Shown here: positions 34,622-43,304 of the stretch, piece after piece
Position numbering within the stretch: position 1 is the first letter of the stretch
Layout of the letters: each line of letters begins with the position of its first letter
Assembly: GCA_902363555.1 (NCBI GenBank)
Contig: CABJAM010000003.1
Coordinates: forward strand, 434,001 to 498,000
DNA: 64,000 nucleotides
Source of the DNA: Lachnospiraceae bacterium
GTDB lineage: Bacteria; Bacillota; Clostridia; Lachnospirales; Lachnospiraceae
Reading direction: 5' to 3'
Notes under the pieces: generated by a model
What the model was told of the DNA's origin: nothing
Seen by the model: only the letters and a program-made list of their open reading frames with translations
The model's database searches: none
Translations under genes and position numbers: made by a program

Positions 34622-35697
34622 AAGGAAAAAAAGACAGCCGTTTTCCACCATCGCTTTTTGGTGTTTATCTGGGTGTTCTGCTGCTGATGTCAGGCATTCA
34701 CACAGGTCTGATCGTTTATATGGATACCGTAGGATCGGCATGGAATGATGTGATAAAAACGGTTATTCCGATTGCTTACTGGGGCCTGATCGCAGTCGGT
34801 CTTACAATATTTACACGGAAAAAAATGAAACAAACCTATGATGAACCGCTCCAGCAGTTTGCCAGGGCCACCGGAAAGGTCGCCAAGGGGGATTTTTCTG
34901 TATATATGCCCACACTCCATACCTCGGATAAGCTGGATTATTTGGATATGATGATTTTGGACTTTAATAAAATGGTCGAGGAGCTCGGGAGCATCGAAAC
35001 CTTGAAGACGGATTTTATTTCCAATGTTTCCCACGAAATGAAAACGCCCATTGCGGTGATTAAAAATTATGCAGAACTGATACAGAAGGGAAAACTGGAT
35101 GAAACACAGCGTATGGAATATACACAGGCAATCATTGATGCATCCATGCGGCTTTCGGATCTGATCAGTAATATCCTGAAGCTGAATAAGCTGGAAAACC
35201 AGAAGATCGATCCGGAAATAAAAGAGTATGATGTGTGCCGCCAGTTATGTGAAAGTATCCTGCGATTTGAAAATGTATGGGAGAAAAGAGAAATTGAACT
35301 GGAGGCAGACATCGAAGATGCCGCGCGGGTGAGCGCGGATGAGAACCTGATGGAGCTGGTATGGAGTAACCTGTTGTCCAATGCCATGAAGTATACAGAG
35401 CCTGGCGGATCGGTCGTGGTAAAGCAGTGGTCGGATGCGCACAAAGTGATGGTATCGGTGACGGATACCGGATGTGGGATGCGGCCGGAGATAAAGGCAC
35501 ATATTTTTGATAAGTTTTATCAGGGCGACACTTCCCATTCCGGGGAAGGAAATGGTTTGGGGCTGGCGCTTGCAAAACGGGTCATTGATCTGATGGGCGG
35601 CGAAATCCTTGTGGTGAGCGCGGAAGGAAAAGGGAGCACCTTTACTGTGACGTTGCCCGCCGCAGGTGCGGAAACGGAAATAGGAAGGATGATGTAA
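34618..35697 (+). CDS. Sensor histidine kinase
   Basis: A 359-residue membrane kinase with two N-terminal helices and almost no loop between them (about residues 11-60). It therefore probably senses the membrane or a partner membrane protein rather than an external ligand. A HAMP-like linker precedes the H-box (NVSHEMKTPIAVIKNYAE) and the ATPase domain (NLLSNAMKYTEPGG, DTGCGM, GNGLGLALAK). It overlaps the regulator gene by 4 bp (ATGA). Confidence 0.95.
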   Translation: MKGKKDSRFPPSLFGVYLGVLLLMSGIHTGLIVYMDTVGSAWNDVIKTVIPIAYWGLIAVGLTIFTRKKMKQTYDEPLQQFARATGKVAKGDFSVYMPTLHTSDKLDYLDMMILDFNKMVEELGSIETLKTDFISNVSHEMKTPIAVIKNYAELIQKGKLDETQRMEYTQAIIDASMRLSDLISNILKLNKLENQKIDPEIKEYDVCRQLCESILRFENVWEKREIELEADIEDAARVSADENLMELVWSNLLSNAMKYTEPGGSVVVKQWSDAHKVMVSVTDTGCGMRPEIKAHIFDKFYQGDTSHSGEGNGLGLALAKRVIDLMGGEILVVSAEGKGSTFTVTLPAAGAETEIGRMM

Positions 35698-35699
35698 AT

Positions 35700-36266
35700 A
35701 TGGATGATAATTTAAATATGAATGATAAAGAAAACAGGCAAAAGAGATTTGTCGGTTATGAATATAAAGAGCTCGTGTCTGAGAGCCGCAGGATGCCTCT
35801 GCTCATGGACGGATATGAGTGCTTTGGGTGGGAATTGAACGGGCAGTTATCCACAAACAGCACGAATACCGCAGGTGCGGGAAAAAAAATGACGCTTTAT
35901 CTGAAAAGGAATCGCAGTATTGTCAATAAAATGGAGCTTACAAGGCTCCAGCACAATTTCGAGGCCTGCGTCGATGAAATTGAAAAACTGGAAAATAATA
36001 AGACATCAAGGGCAACGGTCTATGCACTTATTTTAGGACTTTTGGGAACGGCATTTATGGCGGGAGCTACTTTTGCGGTGACGGCACAGCCGCCCCATAT
36101 CCTGCTTTGTATCCTGCTGGCCATACCGGGATTTTTGGGGTGGATTTTTCCGTATTTTGTGTATAAAAAAGAGGTGGTCAGGCAGAACGAGCGCGTTAAG
36201 CCGCTGATTGAAAAGAAATATGATGAAATTTATGAATTATGTGAAAAAGGAAATAAACTTTTATAG
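35700..36266 (+). CDS. Hypothetical membrane protein with two C-terminal helices
   Basis: A 188-residue protein directly after the kinase gene. The first ~95 residues are charged and soluble, including a likely helical segment (NKMELTRLQHNFEACVDEIE). Two hydrophobic helices follow, near residues 103-122 and 130-155, then a short basic tail. No family recognised. Position suggests a role in the same signalling unit, perhaps as an output. Confidence 0.7.
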   Translation: MDDNLNMNDKENRQKRFVGYEYKELVSESRRMPLLMDGYECFGWELNGQLSTNSTNTAGAGKKMTLYLKRNRSIVNKMELTRLQHNFEACVDEIEKLENNKTSRATVYALILGLLGTAFMAGATFAVTAQPPHILLCILLAIPGFLGWIFPYFVYKKEVVRQNERVKPLIEKKYDEIYELCEKGNKLL

Positions 36267-36308
36267 AATCAGGAAATTGTTTGGACCGGCGGCTGGGTGA
36301 ATTAATAA

Positions 36309-36355
36309 TTCGTAAACACAATTCAAGCAAAATGCAAATAAATCGTTGGTAATAT
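36309..36355 (+). promoter_or_regulatory. Operator-like box C with -10 box before the small membrane protein genes
   Basis: Aligns with box A over 40 bp and with box B from ACACAA to CAAATAA. CAAATAA starts at 36335 and a TAATAT -10 box at 36350, the same 15-nt offset as in box B. This suggests that the genes at 36395 and 36865 are in the regulon of the two-component system upstream. Confidence 0.5.
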
Positions 36356-36394
36356 AGTGTCATCAAAGAAACAAAGAGAGAAAGGATAAACATT

Positions 36395-36763
36395 ATGAAA
36401 AAGAAAAATTTTGTATCTATGATCATGGGCACTATTGGAGGAATCTTATTTGCTATCGGAATGTGTATGTGCCTGCTTCCCCAGTGGAATGCTTTCACTC
36501 AGGGCGTTGTATTATCCATTGTTGGTGTCGTGGCGCTGCTGGCCATGCTGATCGTCCGTCGCAAGATGGAGGGAAAGCCTGCCATTGAGCTCAGCGGTAA
36601 AGCATTTGGAACAACGCTGCTGGGAATTATCGGAGCCCTGGCGCTGGGCATCGGCATGTGCATGGTTATGGTTTGGAATTTGTTGGTTTGGGGCATTCTT
36701 GTAGGTGTTGTCGGTATCGTATTGCTCCTGTGTCTTATCCCGATTTGCAAGGGCCTTAAATAA
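36395..36763 (+). CDS. Small four-helix membrane protein
   Basis: A 122-residue protein made of four hydrophobic helices arranged as two similar halves: an IGGILFAIGMCMCLLP stretch in the first and an IGALALGIGMCMVMVW stretch in the second, so an internal duplication is likely. Basic residues flank the helices. Small Cys/Met-containing membrane proteins of this type occur beside two-component systems, but the function is unknown. GAGAGAAAGGAT precedes the ATG. Confidence 0.72.
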   Translation: MKKKNFVSMIMGTIGGILFAIGMCMCLLPQWNAFTQGVVLSIVGVVALLAMLIVRRKMEGKPAIELSGKAFGTTLLGIIGALALGIGMCMVMVWNLLVWGILVGVVGIVLLLCLIPICKGLK

Positions 36764-36794
36764 AGCTGAGTTGTTATGTTATGTCAGAATATAT

Positions 36795-36806
36795 GTAACA
36801 GTTCAG
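36795..36806. repeat. Half-copy of the TAACAGTTC palindrome
   Basis: The 12-nt arm GTAACAGTTCAG, identical to the left arm at 27218-27229, occurs after the stop of the small membrane protein gene. No right arm follows, so this is a remnant. Confidence 0.5.
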
Positions 36807-36864
36807 AGGGGCCAAAATATTACGAATATATACCCAATCAAAAATTAAAATGGAGGAATGGTAC

Positions 36865-36960
36865 ATGGAAGTAAAAAATGTAATTATCGCGGCAGTTGCT
36901 GTTATTATCACAGTAGTAACTGGAATTACCGTAGTCGTTACAAGAAGAAAACGAGGATGA
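36865..36960 (+). CDS. 31-residue single-helix membrane peptide
   Basis: A short ORF from ATG 36865 to TGA 36958-36960. It has a good ribosome binding site (TGGAGG, 36851-36856), one hydrophobic helix (VIIAAVAVIITVVTGITVVV) and a basic tail (TRRKRG). The clean topology and ribosome binding site suggest that it is translated. It follows the four-helix protein and may interact with the membrane components of the same unit. Confidence 0.55.
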   Translation: MEVKNVIIAAVAVIITVVTGITVVVTRRKRG

Positions 36961-37008
36961 AATAGGCCAATTAAAGTAGTAGTGAAATGATGTAGCACAG
37001 GATCATCC

Positions 37009-37047
37009 CGAAACCGCCTGCAAAGTAAAATTTTGCGGGCGGTTTCG
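37009..37047. terminator. Hairpin between convergent genes
   Basis: A 10-bp GC-rich stem (37009-37018 with 37038-37047) with inner pairing lies between the small peptide gene and the convergent ATPase gene. There is no T-run on either side, so a terminator role is only likely. Confidence 0.45.
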
Positions 37048-37064
37048 AGATTCCGGCGGTTAAA

Positions 37065-38405
37065 TTACAGGAACATTGCCATGTATAGAGGAAGGTGCCA
37101 AATCCCGTCCTTTTCCATAACGTCTTTTGGATAAAGAATATATGGTGTACCGATTTTGGATGCAAATTTTTGCCTGAACTTGTCGAGAGAGGCGTGAGAA
37201 CGGTAATTCGCGGATTTCACTTCTATGGGTGAAATCTTCTTTTTTTCTGTAATCAGAAAATCAATCTCCATATGATTTTCCCGATTTACATTATCGTTCC
37301 GGGAATAAAAATAAAGCTTATGCCCATTCCGGCGAAGCATCTGTGCCACGGCGTTTTCCATGATCATGCCTTCATTGATATCAAGTTTGTCAAAGAGGAT
37401 GGCTTTGTACAGCTCATTGTCTGTAAATGCAGTATCCATAAATGTATGTGTAACAAGAAGTCCGGTATCCGCCATGTAACACTTCTGTGTGGCATGATCT
37501 GCACTTAGCCCCAGCCCCACATTGGGATCGGTTGCATTGAAGCAGGCATTGATAACCATCGATTCATTCAGCCAGATGAAAGAATCTTCATATGTGCGGA
37601 AGCGGGCGTTTTTGTTGATCGAAGATAACGTGTATTTTTTTTCTTTCTTTGAAAGCTGACCGGGGATTCCGTCAAACACGGCATAGACTTTTTCCTCATA
37701 ACCGGCGGCAAACTTGGACACATCCTCGCGGTAAAGACGAAGAATGCGCCGTTTCGCTTCATCAGCTCCCTCAAAGTCTTTTTCATTCTGATACGCAAGA
37801 ATGGACTGCGGCATACCTCCCACAAGGACATATTGTCGGAAATCATTCATAATTTTACGATGCAGCGTTTGTCCAATCGGCGTTTTAGCTTCAAAGCATT
37901 TGCGGATCAGAGGAACGGTGGCTTCGTCTCCCATTGCCCAAAGAAATTCCTCAAAATCCATCGGAAACATCTCAATATGTTCTTCCTCGGATGGGATAAT
38001 GATGTTCTCGGTGTTCTTTTTCAGGCGGATGAGCGATCCTGTTTCAATAAAATCATATCGCCCGTCTGCAACAAGGTATTTAATAAGCTGCCGCGCTCTC
38101 GGAAATTGCTGGACTTCGTCAAAAACAATCAGCGAGTCACGTTTATGCAGCATGGTCGAATAGAAAGCAGATAGCTTGGCAAAGAACAAATCAAGGTCTG
38201 AGCTTTCATAAGAAAACAGATCAAGAATATCCTGCGGCGCATTACCGAAATCAATCATAATGTGGGTGCGGTATTCCTGTCTTGCAAAATACTCGACGAT
38301 ATAACTCTTGCCTACACTGTGCGCACCATCGATTAAAAGTGCGGTTTGACCGTTGTTTTTATGCTTCCAACTGAGCAGATCGTCATAAATTTTTCTTTTC
38401 AGCAT
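37065..38405 (-). CDS. AAA-type ATPase with DUF4143 domain
   Basis: A 446-residue protein of the widespread ATP-binding/DUF4143 family. The N-terminal P-loop is DGAHSVGKS, with Walker B around SLIVFDEVQQFP, and the C-terminal DUF4143 part is nuclease-like (MEIDFLITEKKKISPIEVKS, an E-x-K pattern). Roles are poorly known, and many members are strain-variable accessory genes. AAGGGAGGGG precedes ATG 38405, so the upstream in-frame ATG at 38429 is rejected. Its orientation opposes the sensor operon. Confidence 0.85.
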   Translation of the reverse strand: MLKRKIYDDLLSWKHKNNGQTALLIDGAHSVGKSYIVEYFARQEYRTHIMIDFGNAPQDILDLFSYESSDLDLFFAKLSAFYSTMLHKRDSLIVFDEVQQFPRARQLIKYLVADGRYDFIETGSLIRLKKNTENIIIPSEEEHIEMFPMDFEEFLWAMGDEATVPLIRKCFEAKTPIGQTLHRKIMNDFRQYVLVGGMPQSILAYQNEKDFEGADEAKRRILRLYREDVSKFAAGYEEKVYAVFDGIPGQLSKKEKKYTLSSINKNARFRTYEDSFIWLNESMVINACFNATDPNVGLGLSADHATQKCYMADTGLLVTHTFMDTAFTDNELYKAILFDKLDINEGMIMENAVAQMLRRNGHKLYFYSRNDNVNRENHMEIDFLITEKKKISPIEVKSANYRSHASLDKFRQKFASKIGTPYILYPKDVMEKDGIWHLPLYMAMFL

Positions 38406-38449
38406 ATTTGCCCCTCCCTTAGAAGCCATATCCGATAGGTTCCGGCATT

Positions 38450-39331
38450 TTAAAGACTGGTAAATCTCTTTTTTAATTCATCCACAAGCTTTTCTGCAAT
38501 AGGTGTAAACACCTGATACTTTTTCCATATAATAAACATCTGTGTTTTCAGAGCAGGACTTAATGGTCTAAAACACAGTCCGCTTTCCTCACTCACATCG
38601 GCAAGTCGGTCAAAGGTGAGCATATAGCACAGCCCGGACTTTACGCACACAGAGCCATTGTAGAACAAATTAACGGAGCCGATCAGATTCAGAGCATCCA
38701 GCTTTTCACCGCACCATCTGGGCAGATCGACCTTTGCTGCCTGATCTGAAACAATCAGCGGCAAATCTATAAGGTCCTCCAATTGGATGGCGCTTTTTTC
38801 TGAAAGCGGACTTTCATGTGGCATCAGCAGCCCCCAGATATCTGCTTCGGGCAGCGTGAGGTAATTGTATTTGGAAAGATCGGGCGGCTCTACAATGACG
38901 GCAAAATCAGATAACCCGTGCTCAAGATTTTCTGTAACCTGCCGGGTGTCACCACTTGTGATGTGAAAGCGCAGTCCGGGGTACATTTTTCTGAAATCCT
39001 TAATTGTGTCAGCAAGATACTTTATATTGTAGGACTCAGCACAGCCAATCCGAACATCGCCGCCGGTGATGTCGTTGAGATGACTAAATTCCTCTAAAGT
39101 CTTATCTGCCATTTCCAAAATATCTTCCGCACGTTTGCGGAGCAGTCTTCCTTCGTCTGTCAGCTTCACACTGTAATTGCTCCGGACAAACAGCTTGCTC
39201 CCAAGCTCATATTCCAAATCCTTCAGCTGCTTGGAAAGCGTCGGCTGCGAAATATGCAACACCTTAGCGGCTCCCGTTATGCTACCCTCGCGGGCCACTT
39301 CCAAAAAATATTTTAATACTCGTAATTCCAT
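38450..39331 (-). CDS. LysR-family transcriptional regulator
   Basis: A 293-residue LysR regulator with an N-terminal winged helix-turn-helix (LKYFLEVAREGSITGAAKVL, then SQPTLSKQLKDLE) and a periplasmic-binding-like effector domain. AGGAGGTG precedes the ATG. It is divergent from the acetyltransferase/flavodoxin/aldo-keto reductase genes and is probably their regulator, as in similar clostridial redox clusters. Confidence 0.92.
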   Translation of the reverse strand: MELRVLKYFLEVAREGSITGAAKVLHISQPTLSKQLKDLEYELGSKLFVRSNYSVKLTDEGRLLRKRAEDILEMADKTLEEFSHLNDITGGDVRIGCAESYNIKYLADTIKDFRKMYPGLRFHITSGDTRQVTENLEHGLSDFAVIVEPPDLSKYNYLTLPEADIWGLLMPHESPLSEKSAIQLEDLIDLPLIVSDQAAKVDLPRWCGEKLDALNLIGSVNLFYNGSVCVKSGLCYMLTFDRLADVSEESGLCFRPLSPALKTQMFIIWKKYQVFTPIAEKLVDELKKRFTSL

Positions 39332-39549
39332 AGTGCACCTCCTCGTTTAAAGCCGGTAAAACCCAGCGATTTCTGAAGGAAATCGTTGACCTGTTTGCAT
39401 ATCAGCGCAATTCCTATTCCTATTGAATTAACCTGGTTCCTATTGTACCACTCATAGATATTCTATACAAGAATAATTAGAAATAGAAAGTAAATATTTG
39501 ATAATTCTTATGCTGGGTATTAAAATACAGATATAGGAGGAGGTGCGAT
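39332..39549. promoter_or_regulatory. Divergent control region between LysR and the redox cluster
   Basis: A 218-bp gap. It holds a direct repeat of TTCCTATT (about 39411 and 39437) and an AT-rich stretch suited to LysR binding and two divergent promoters. It also holds the 33-bp repeat described separately. No ORF is present. Confidence 0.45.
39376..39408. repeat. 33-bp interspersed repeat, copy 1
   Basis: A 33-bp sequence starting AAGGAAATCGTTGA and ending TATCAGCGC that matches 55553-55585 at 28 of 33 positions. Both copies are upstream of regulatory genes read on the minus strand. A 14-nt part (GTTTGCATATCAGC) is also seen near 57252. Confidence 0.7.
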
Positions 39550-40110
39550 ATGTCAAAAGCAACAGTTACGCAGTTCACGGAGTATACTGATGAACTATTT
39601 CAGGAAGCTATACGAATCGGTATGGAGCTGAATACACAATACCATACCCCGGAGGAAATCAGAGAAATCATGGGAAAATTGACCGGGAAAGCAATCCCGG
39701 ATGATTTTCGTTTATTCCCGCCGTTCTACACCAATTTCGGAAAAAATATTACAATCGGAAAGGATGTTTTCATCAATTCAAGCTGTCATTTCCAGGATCA
39801 GGGCGGCATTGAGATTGGGGATGGCGTTCTGATCGGTCACAATGTAGTGCTGGCCACCATCAATCACGATCTTGATCCGGAGCAAAACAGGAAAAATAGC
39901 TATGAGCCTATAAGAATTGGGGCTCATGTCTGGGTTGGGGCTAATGCAACGATTCTTCCCGGTGTGACCATTGGCGAGTGGGCGGTGGTTGCCGCCGGAG
40001 CGGTGGTTACCCATGACGTTCCGGCAATGACTGTGGTCGGCGGTGTTCCTGCGAAAACTATCCGGAAGATTCAGGCAAAAGGACGATCAGAACGGGAGGA
40101 AGAAAAGTGA
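39550..40110 (+). CDS. Maltose/galactoside O-acetyltransferase-like protein (left-handed beta-helix)
   Basis: A 186-residue acyltransferase of the LacA/Maa/NodL group. Hexapeptide repeats (IGKDVFINSSCHF, IGDGVLIGHNVVL, IGAHVWVGANATILPGVTIG) form the left-handed helix, and HVWVGANA and VVAAGAVVTHDVP are typical of the acetyl-CoA site. The catalytic His is in NHDLDP. AGGAGGAGG precedes the ATG. Its stop overlaps the flavodoxin start, so it is the first gene of the redox operon. Confidence 0.88.
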   Translation: MSKATVTQFTEYTDELFQEAIRIGMELNTQYHTPEEIREIMGKLTGKAIPDDFRLFPPFYTNFGKNITIGKDVFINSSCHFQDQGGIEIGDGVLIGHNVVLATINHDLDPEQNRKNSYEPIRIGAHVWVGANATILPGVTIGEWAVVAAGAVVTHDVPAMTVVGGVPAKTIRKIQAKGRSEREEEK

Positions 40111-40811
40111 AGCCAATGATTATTTTTTTAATATCAGCGTGTATGCTGCTTGTAATGACCGCCTGTGCTTCACAGACGGCAACCATGACATCCGCAGATG
40201 CGACGGTTTCTGTAAGTAACGATTCTTCGTCGGATGAAACGGCTTCTGTAAGTAACGCTTCTTCAATAGATGAATCAACTTCGTTGAAAGATGATAAAAC
40301 AGGTGAGTCCGGTGACAGTAAAATTCTTGTCGCTTATTTTTCCTGCACAGGAACTACGGAAAAGATTGCTGGGTGGATTGCAGAGCAGACCGGCGCAGAC
40401 CTTTATGAAATCATACCCGAAAGTCCGTACACTTCTGAGGATTTAAATTATGGCGATTCTTCTTCACGAACTACACAGGAGCAAAATAATCCGGAGGCGC
40501 GTCCTGTTATTTCAGGCGAGAGCGCTGATATTGATCGCTATGATATTATATTTCTCGGTTATCCGATATGGCATGGGCAGGCGCCGAGGATTATCAGTTC
40601 ATTTTTGGAAAGCTATGATTTCAGCGGAAAAACCATTGTACCGTTTTGCACATCTCACAGCAGCGGCGCAGGCTCCAGTGCTGTGGATTTACAAAGCCTA
40701 TGCTCCCCATCTGTTACATGGCTGCCATGTGAAAGATTTTCCGCAGATACATCAACGGAAACGATAGAGGAGTGGATCGAGGTGAATGGTTATGCCAGAG
40801 GCAACAGATGA
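40107..40811 (+). CDS. Lipoprotein flavodoxin
   Basis: A 234-residue flavodoxin-fold protein. The N-terminal signal with an MTAC lipobox and a Ser/Asp-rich linker (with a repeated SVSNDSS/SVSNASS motif) place it outside the membrane. The FMN phosphate loop is CTGTTEKIA and the body follows the flavodoxin_4 pattern (DLYEIIPESPYTSEDLNYGD). GTG 40107 is 6 nt from GGGAGGA and is preferred over ATG 40116. It overlaps the acetyltransferase stop by 4 bp. Confidence 0.87.
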   Translation: MKPMIIFLISACMLLVMTACASQTATMTSADATVSVSNDSSSDETASVSNASSIDESTSLKDDKTGESGDSKILVAYFSCTGTTEKIAGWIAEQTGADLYEIIPESPYTSEDLNYGDSSSRTTQEQNNPEARPVISGESADIDRYDIIFLGYPIWHGQAPRIISSFLESYDFSGKTIVPFCTSHSSGAGSSAVDLQSLCSPSVTWLPCERFSADTSTETIEEWIEVNGYARGNR

Positions 40812-41040
40812 AAAAGGCCGGTTTTATCATAACCTTGTAGATATTGGATGTGGGCAGGATATGATTCAGTATTGTGTACGGCTGAAAGATGAATGCCGAT
40901 TGCAGGAATTGCTCATTACACTTCAAAGACAGCGAAAAATATTGCTGGACGGCATCCACACGGAACAACAGAAAGTGGACTGCCTTGATTATCTCGTAAA
41001 TCGAATTGAAAAGGAGGTTGAGCACTATGGAGTACTTTAA
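40792..41040 (+). CDS. Small helical protein of unknown function
   Basis: An 82-residue protein, almost entirely alpha-helical, with a CRLQELLITLQRQRKILLDG core that could form a coiled-coil dimer. ATG 40792 is 7 nt from GAGGTG and is preferred over ATG 40786. Both ends overlap neighbours (flavodoxin and aldo/keto reductase), so it is embedded in the operon. No family recognised. Confidence 0.68.
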   Translation: MPEATDEKGRFYHNLVDIGCGQDMIQYCVRLKDECRLQELLITLQRQRKILLDGIHTEQQKVDCLDYLVNRIEKEVEHYGVL

Positions 41041-41827
41041 ACTGAATAACGGTATGAAAATGCCGATGCTGGGTTTTGGAACCTGGGATGTCCGGGGAAA
41101 AGACGGAGAAGAGGTCATTCTTACAAGCTTTGATGTAGGGTATCGTCATATAGATACTGCCAGGATGTATGCAAATGAAGAGATTGTCGGAAATGCCATT
41201 CGTCGAAGCGGAATTAACCGGGAGGATTTATTTATTACGACAAAACTTCACAGTCCTTATGCAAGTTACAAAAAGGCAAAAGCTGGGATTGAAGAGTCAT
41301 TAAATAAATTACAATCCGATTACATTGATTTAATTCTGGTGCATGAGCCTTATGCCCAGGGCCTTGATATGTATGCGGCGATGAAAGAAGCTTACAAAGA
41401 TGGTAAGGTCAAGGCAATCGGTGTATCGAATTTAGATGCGGGAAGATTTAAAGAATTTGCCCGGCAGTGTGAAATAATTCCGGCAGTGGATCAGGTGGAG
41501 TCTCATGTATATTTTCCGCAGCTTGGATTGAAAAATACATTGAACAGTTATGGAACGCAGATGCAGGGCTGGGCTTCATTTACAGAAGGAAAAAGAGATA
41601 TTTTTGCTGAGCCGGTTTTGAAAGAAATTGGCGCTTCCCATGGTAAAAGCTCCGGACAGGTGGTCCTTCGGTATCTGGTACAGAACGGCATTGGTGTCAT
41701 TCCGAAGTCCATGAGAAAAGAGCGGATGAAGGAAAATATGGATATTTTTGATTTTGTTCTGACGGAAGAAGAATGTAAGAAGATTGAGAAACTGGATGAG
41801 GGCCGGTCCTTGTTTGGCTGGTATTAG
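41027..41827 (+). CDS. Aldo/keto reductase
   Basis: A 266-residue NADPH-dependent reductase of the AKR5-like group. The catalytic tetrad is visible as Asp in HIDTARMY, the Tyr in that motif, Lys in TTKLHS and His in LILVHEP. IGVSNLDAG and IPKSMRKERMKEN are the cofactor-binding segments. AAGGAGG precedes ATG 41027. It is probably a detoxifying carbonyl reductase in the LysR-controlled unit. Confidence 0.93.
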   Translation: MEYFKLNNGMKMPMLGFGTWDVRGKDGEEVILTSFDVGYRHIDTARMYANEEIVGNAIRRSGINREDLFITTKLHSPYASYKKAKAGIEESLNKLQSDYIDLILVHEPYAQGLDMYAAMKEAYKDGKVKAIGVSNLDAGRFKEFARQCEIIPAVDQVESHVYFPQLGLKNTLNSYGTQMQGWASFTEGKRDIFAEPVLKEIGASHGKSSGQVVLRYLVQNGIGVIPKSMRKERMKENMDIFDFVLTEEECKKIEKLDEGRSLFGWY

Positions 41828-41833
41828 TGTTCC

Positions 41834-42671
41834 ATGTTTCTGGCTGGTTCCAGGCATTTATTAAGAAGGAAGGTTTTTGCTATTAAAAAATGGTTATCCT
41901 GCGGGTTAATATTGGGATTGATTTTGAGCATAACTGCCTGTGGGGCAAAAAATAATACCCCTAAATCGGCGGATGCGTCAACAACTTTAAATGAAACGGA
42001 AAATTTAACTGAATCCCAGAAGAATATCGAAAACAGCAAAGATGAAGTTGTGAAAAATACAGAGACAAATAGCAGTATTCAGGCAAAAACGCCGGACAGC
42101 TTCAATTTGGAAACAAAAACAGTACGTCTTAACAGCGGATATGATATGCCCATCGTAGGTCTTGGAACTTACAGCCTTTCCGATGAGGAGTGTTACAATT
42201 CGGTACTCGCACTTTTGGAAAATGGCGGGCGGCTGATCGATACGGCTTACTAAATCTATTGGCCTTTCAAATTGGTATATCGAAGAGCTGGAAGCGTTTC
42301 TGCCACAGATATCAATAACGCCGGCAGTGGTACAGAATGAAATCCATCCCTATTATCAGGAAACGGATGTGATCCCATACATTCAAAAGCTTGGCATTGT
42401 GGTAGAAAGCTGGTATCCATTAGGCGGCAGAGGCCATACGGAAGAGCTTCTGACAAATGAAACCATATCGTCCATTGCAGATGCCCATGGCGTAACGTCA
42501 GCCCAGGTCATCCTCAGATGGGATATCCAAAATGGTGTCATCGTTATGCCTGGTTCCTCGAATCCGGAACACATCAAAGAAAATCTGGATATCTTTGGCT
42601 TTGAGCTTATAGATGATGAGATGGAGCAGATAAAGGCGCTTGATCGTGACGAGAAGCACGATTGGTATTAA
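41834..42671 (+). pseudogene. Lipoprotein aldo/keto reductase with internal deletion
   Basis: The first part (41834-42253) encodes a lipoprotein signal (ITACGAK), a linker and the start of an aldo/keto reductase up to RLIDTAY. The frame then stops at TAA 42251. The second part, one frame over, resumes with KSIGLSNWYIEELEAFLP and runs to the natural end (HDWY, 42671). About 90-100 residues with the catalytic Tyr, Lys and His are missing. The junction lies at about 42246-42252. The expected start lies at 41882, where an ATT replaces an ATG before KKWL. Confidence 0.85.
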
Positions 42672-42706
42672 GAATGAAAAAAATATAAGTGAAAGGGATG
42701 AACAGA

Positions 42707-43228
42707 ATGAAGATATTAGTATTAAATGGCAGCCCCAGACCCAATGGAAATACGGCTAAGATGGTAGAAGCCTTCAAGGAAGGTGCTGCTGTGGGTGGAA
42801 ATGATGTAAATGTCATAGATGTCTGCCGTAAGAATATCAAAGGGTGCCTTGCCTGTGAGTATTGTCACTCCAAAGGGAAAGGACAGTGTGTTCAGAAGGA
42901 TGATATACAGGAGGTTTATGACCTGCTGAAAGAGACAGAAATGCTTGTGATCGCATCACCAATCTACTATCACGGAATATCAGGACAATTAAAGTGTACC
43001 ATAGACAGATTTTACGCGGCAGCCTATCCGATTAAGCCGGCACATCTTAAAAAAACGGCGATGCTGTTGTGCTCCGGTGATAAAGACCAGTATGCTGGAG
43101 CAAAATTCTCGTATGAAGGCGATTTCCTCGGATATCTTGGCTTGGAGGATATGGGGGTTATTACAGTATCCGGTAGTGTTACACAAGAAAAATTAGATGC
43201 GGCGAGAGCACTTGGCGCTTCATTATAG
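42707..43228 (+). CDS. NADPH-dependent FMN reductase/iron-sulfur flavoprotein-like
   Basis: A 173-residue flavodoxin-like reductase. LNGSPRPNGNTAKMVEAF is the FMN phosphate loop, CRKNIKGCLACEYC has closely spaced cysteines as in iron-sulfur flavoproteins, and ASPIYYHGISGQLK is typical of the family. AAAGGGA precedes ATG 42707, and the GTG at 42689 is less likely. It should act in the cytoplasm with the neighbouring reductases. Confidence 0.88.
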   Translation: MKILVLNGSPRPNGNTAKMVEAFKEGAAVGGNDVNVIDVCRKNIKGCLACEYCHSKGKGQCVQKDDIQEVYDLLKETEMLVIASPIYYHGISGQLKCTIDRFYAAAYPIKPAHLKKTAMLLCSGDKDQYAGAKFSYEGDFLGYLGLEDMGVITVSGSVTQEKLDAARALGASL

Positions 43229-43304
43229 AAGGGCGCAAAGTCATGCCGGTTATTAACATAAAAAGGAAAGCTTAAAAGCGACAAATAGAAATGACAATGA
43301 AACG

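Noticed and set aside
37065..38405. DUF4143 ATPase as part of a defence system with the neighbouring genes
   Set aside because: The neighbours are a sensor operon and a LysR gene on either side, with no nuclease, methylase or toxin partner visible.
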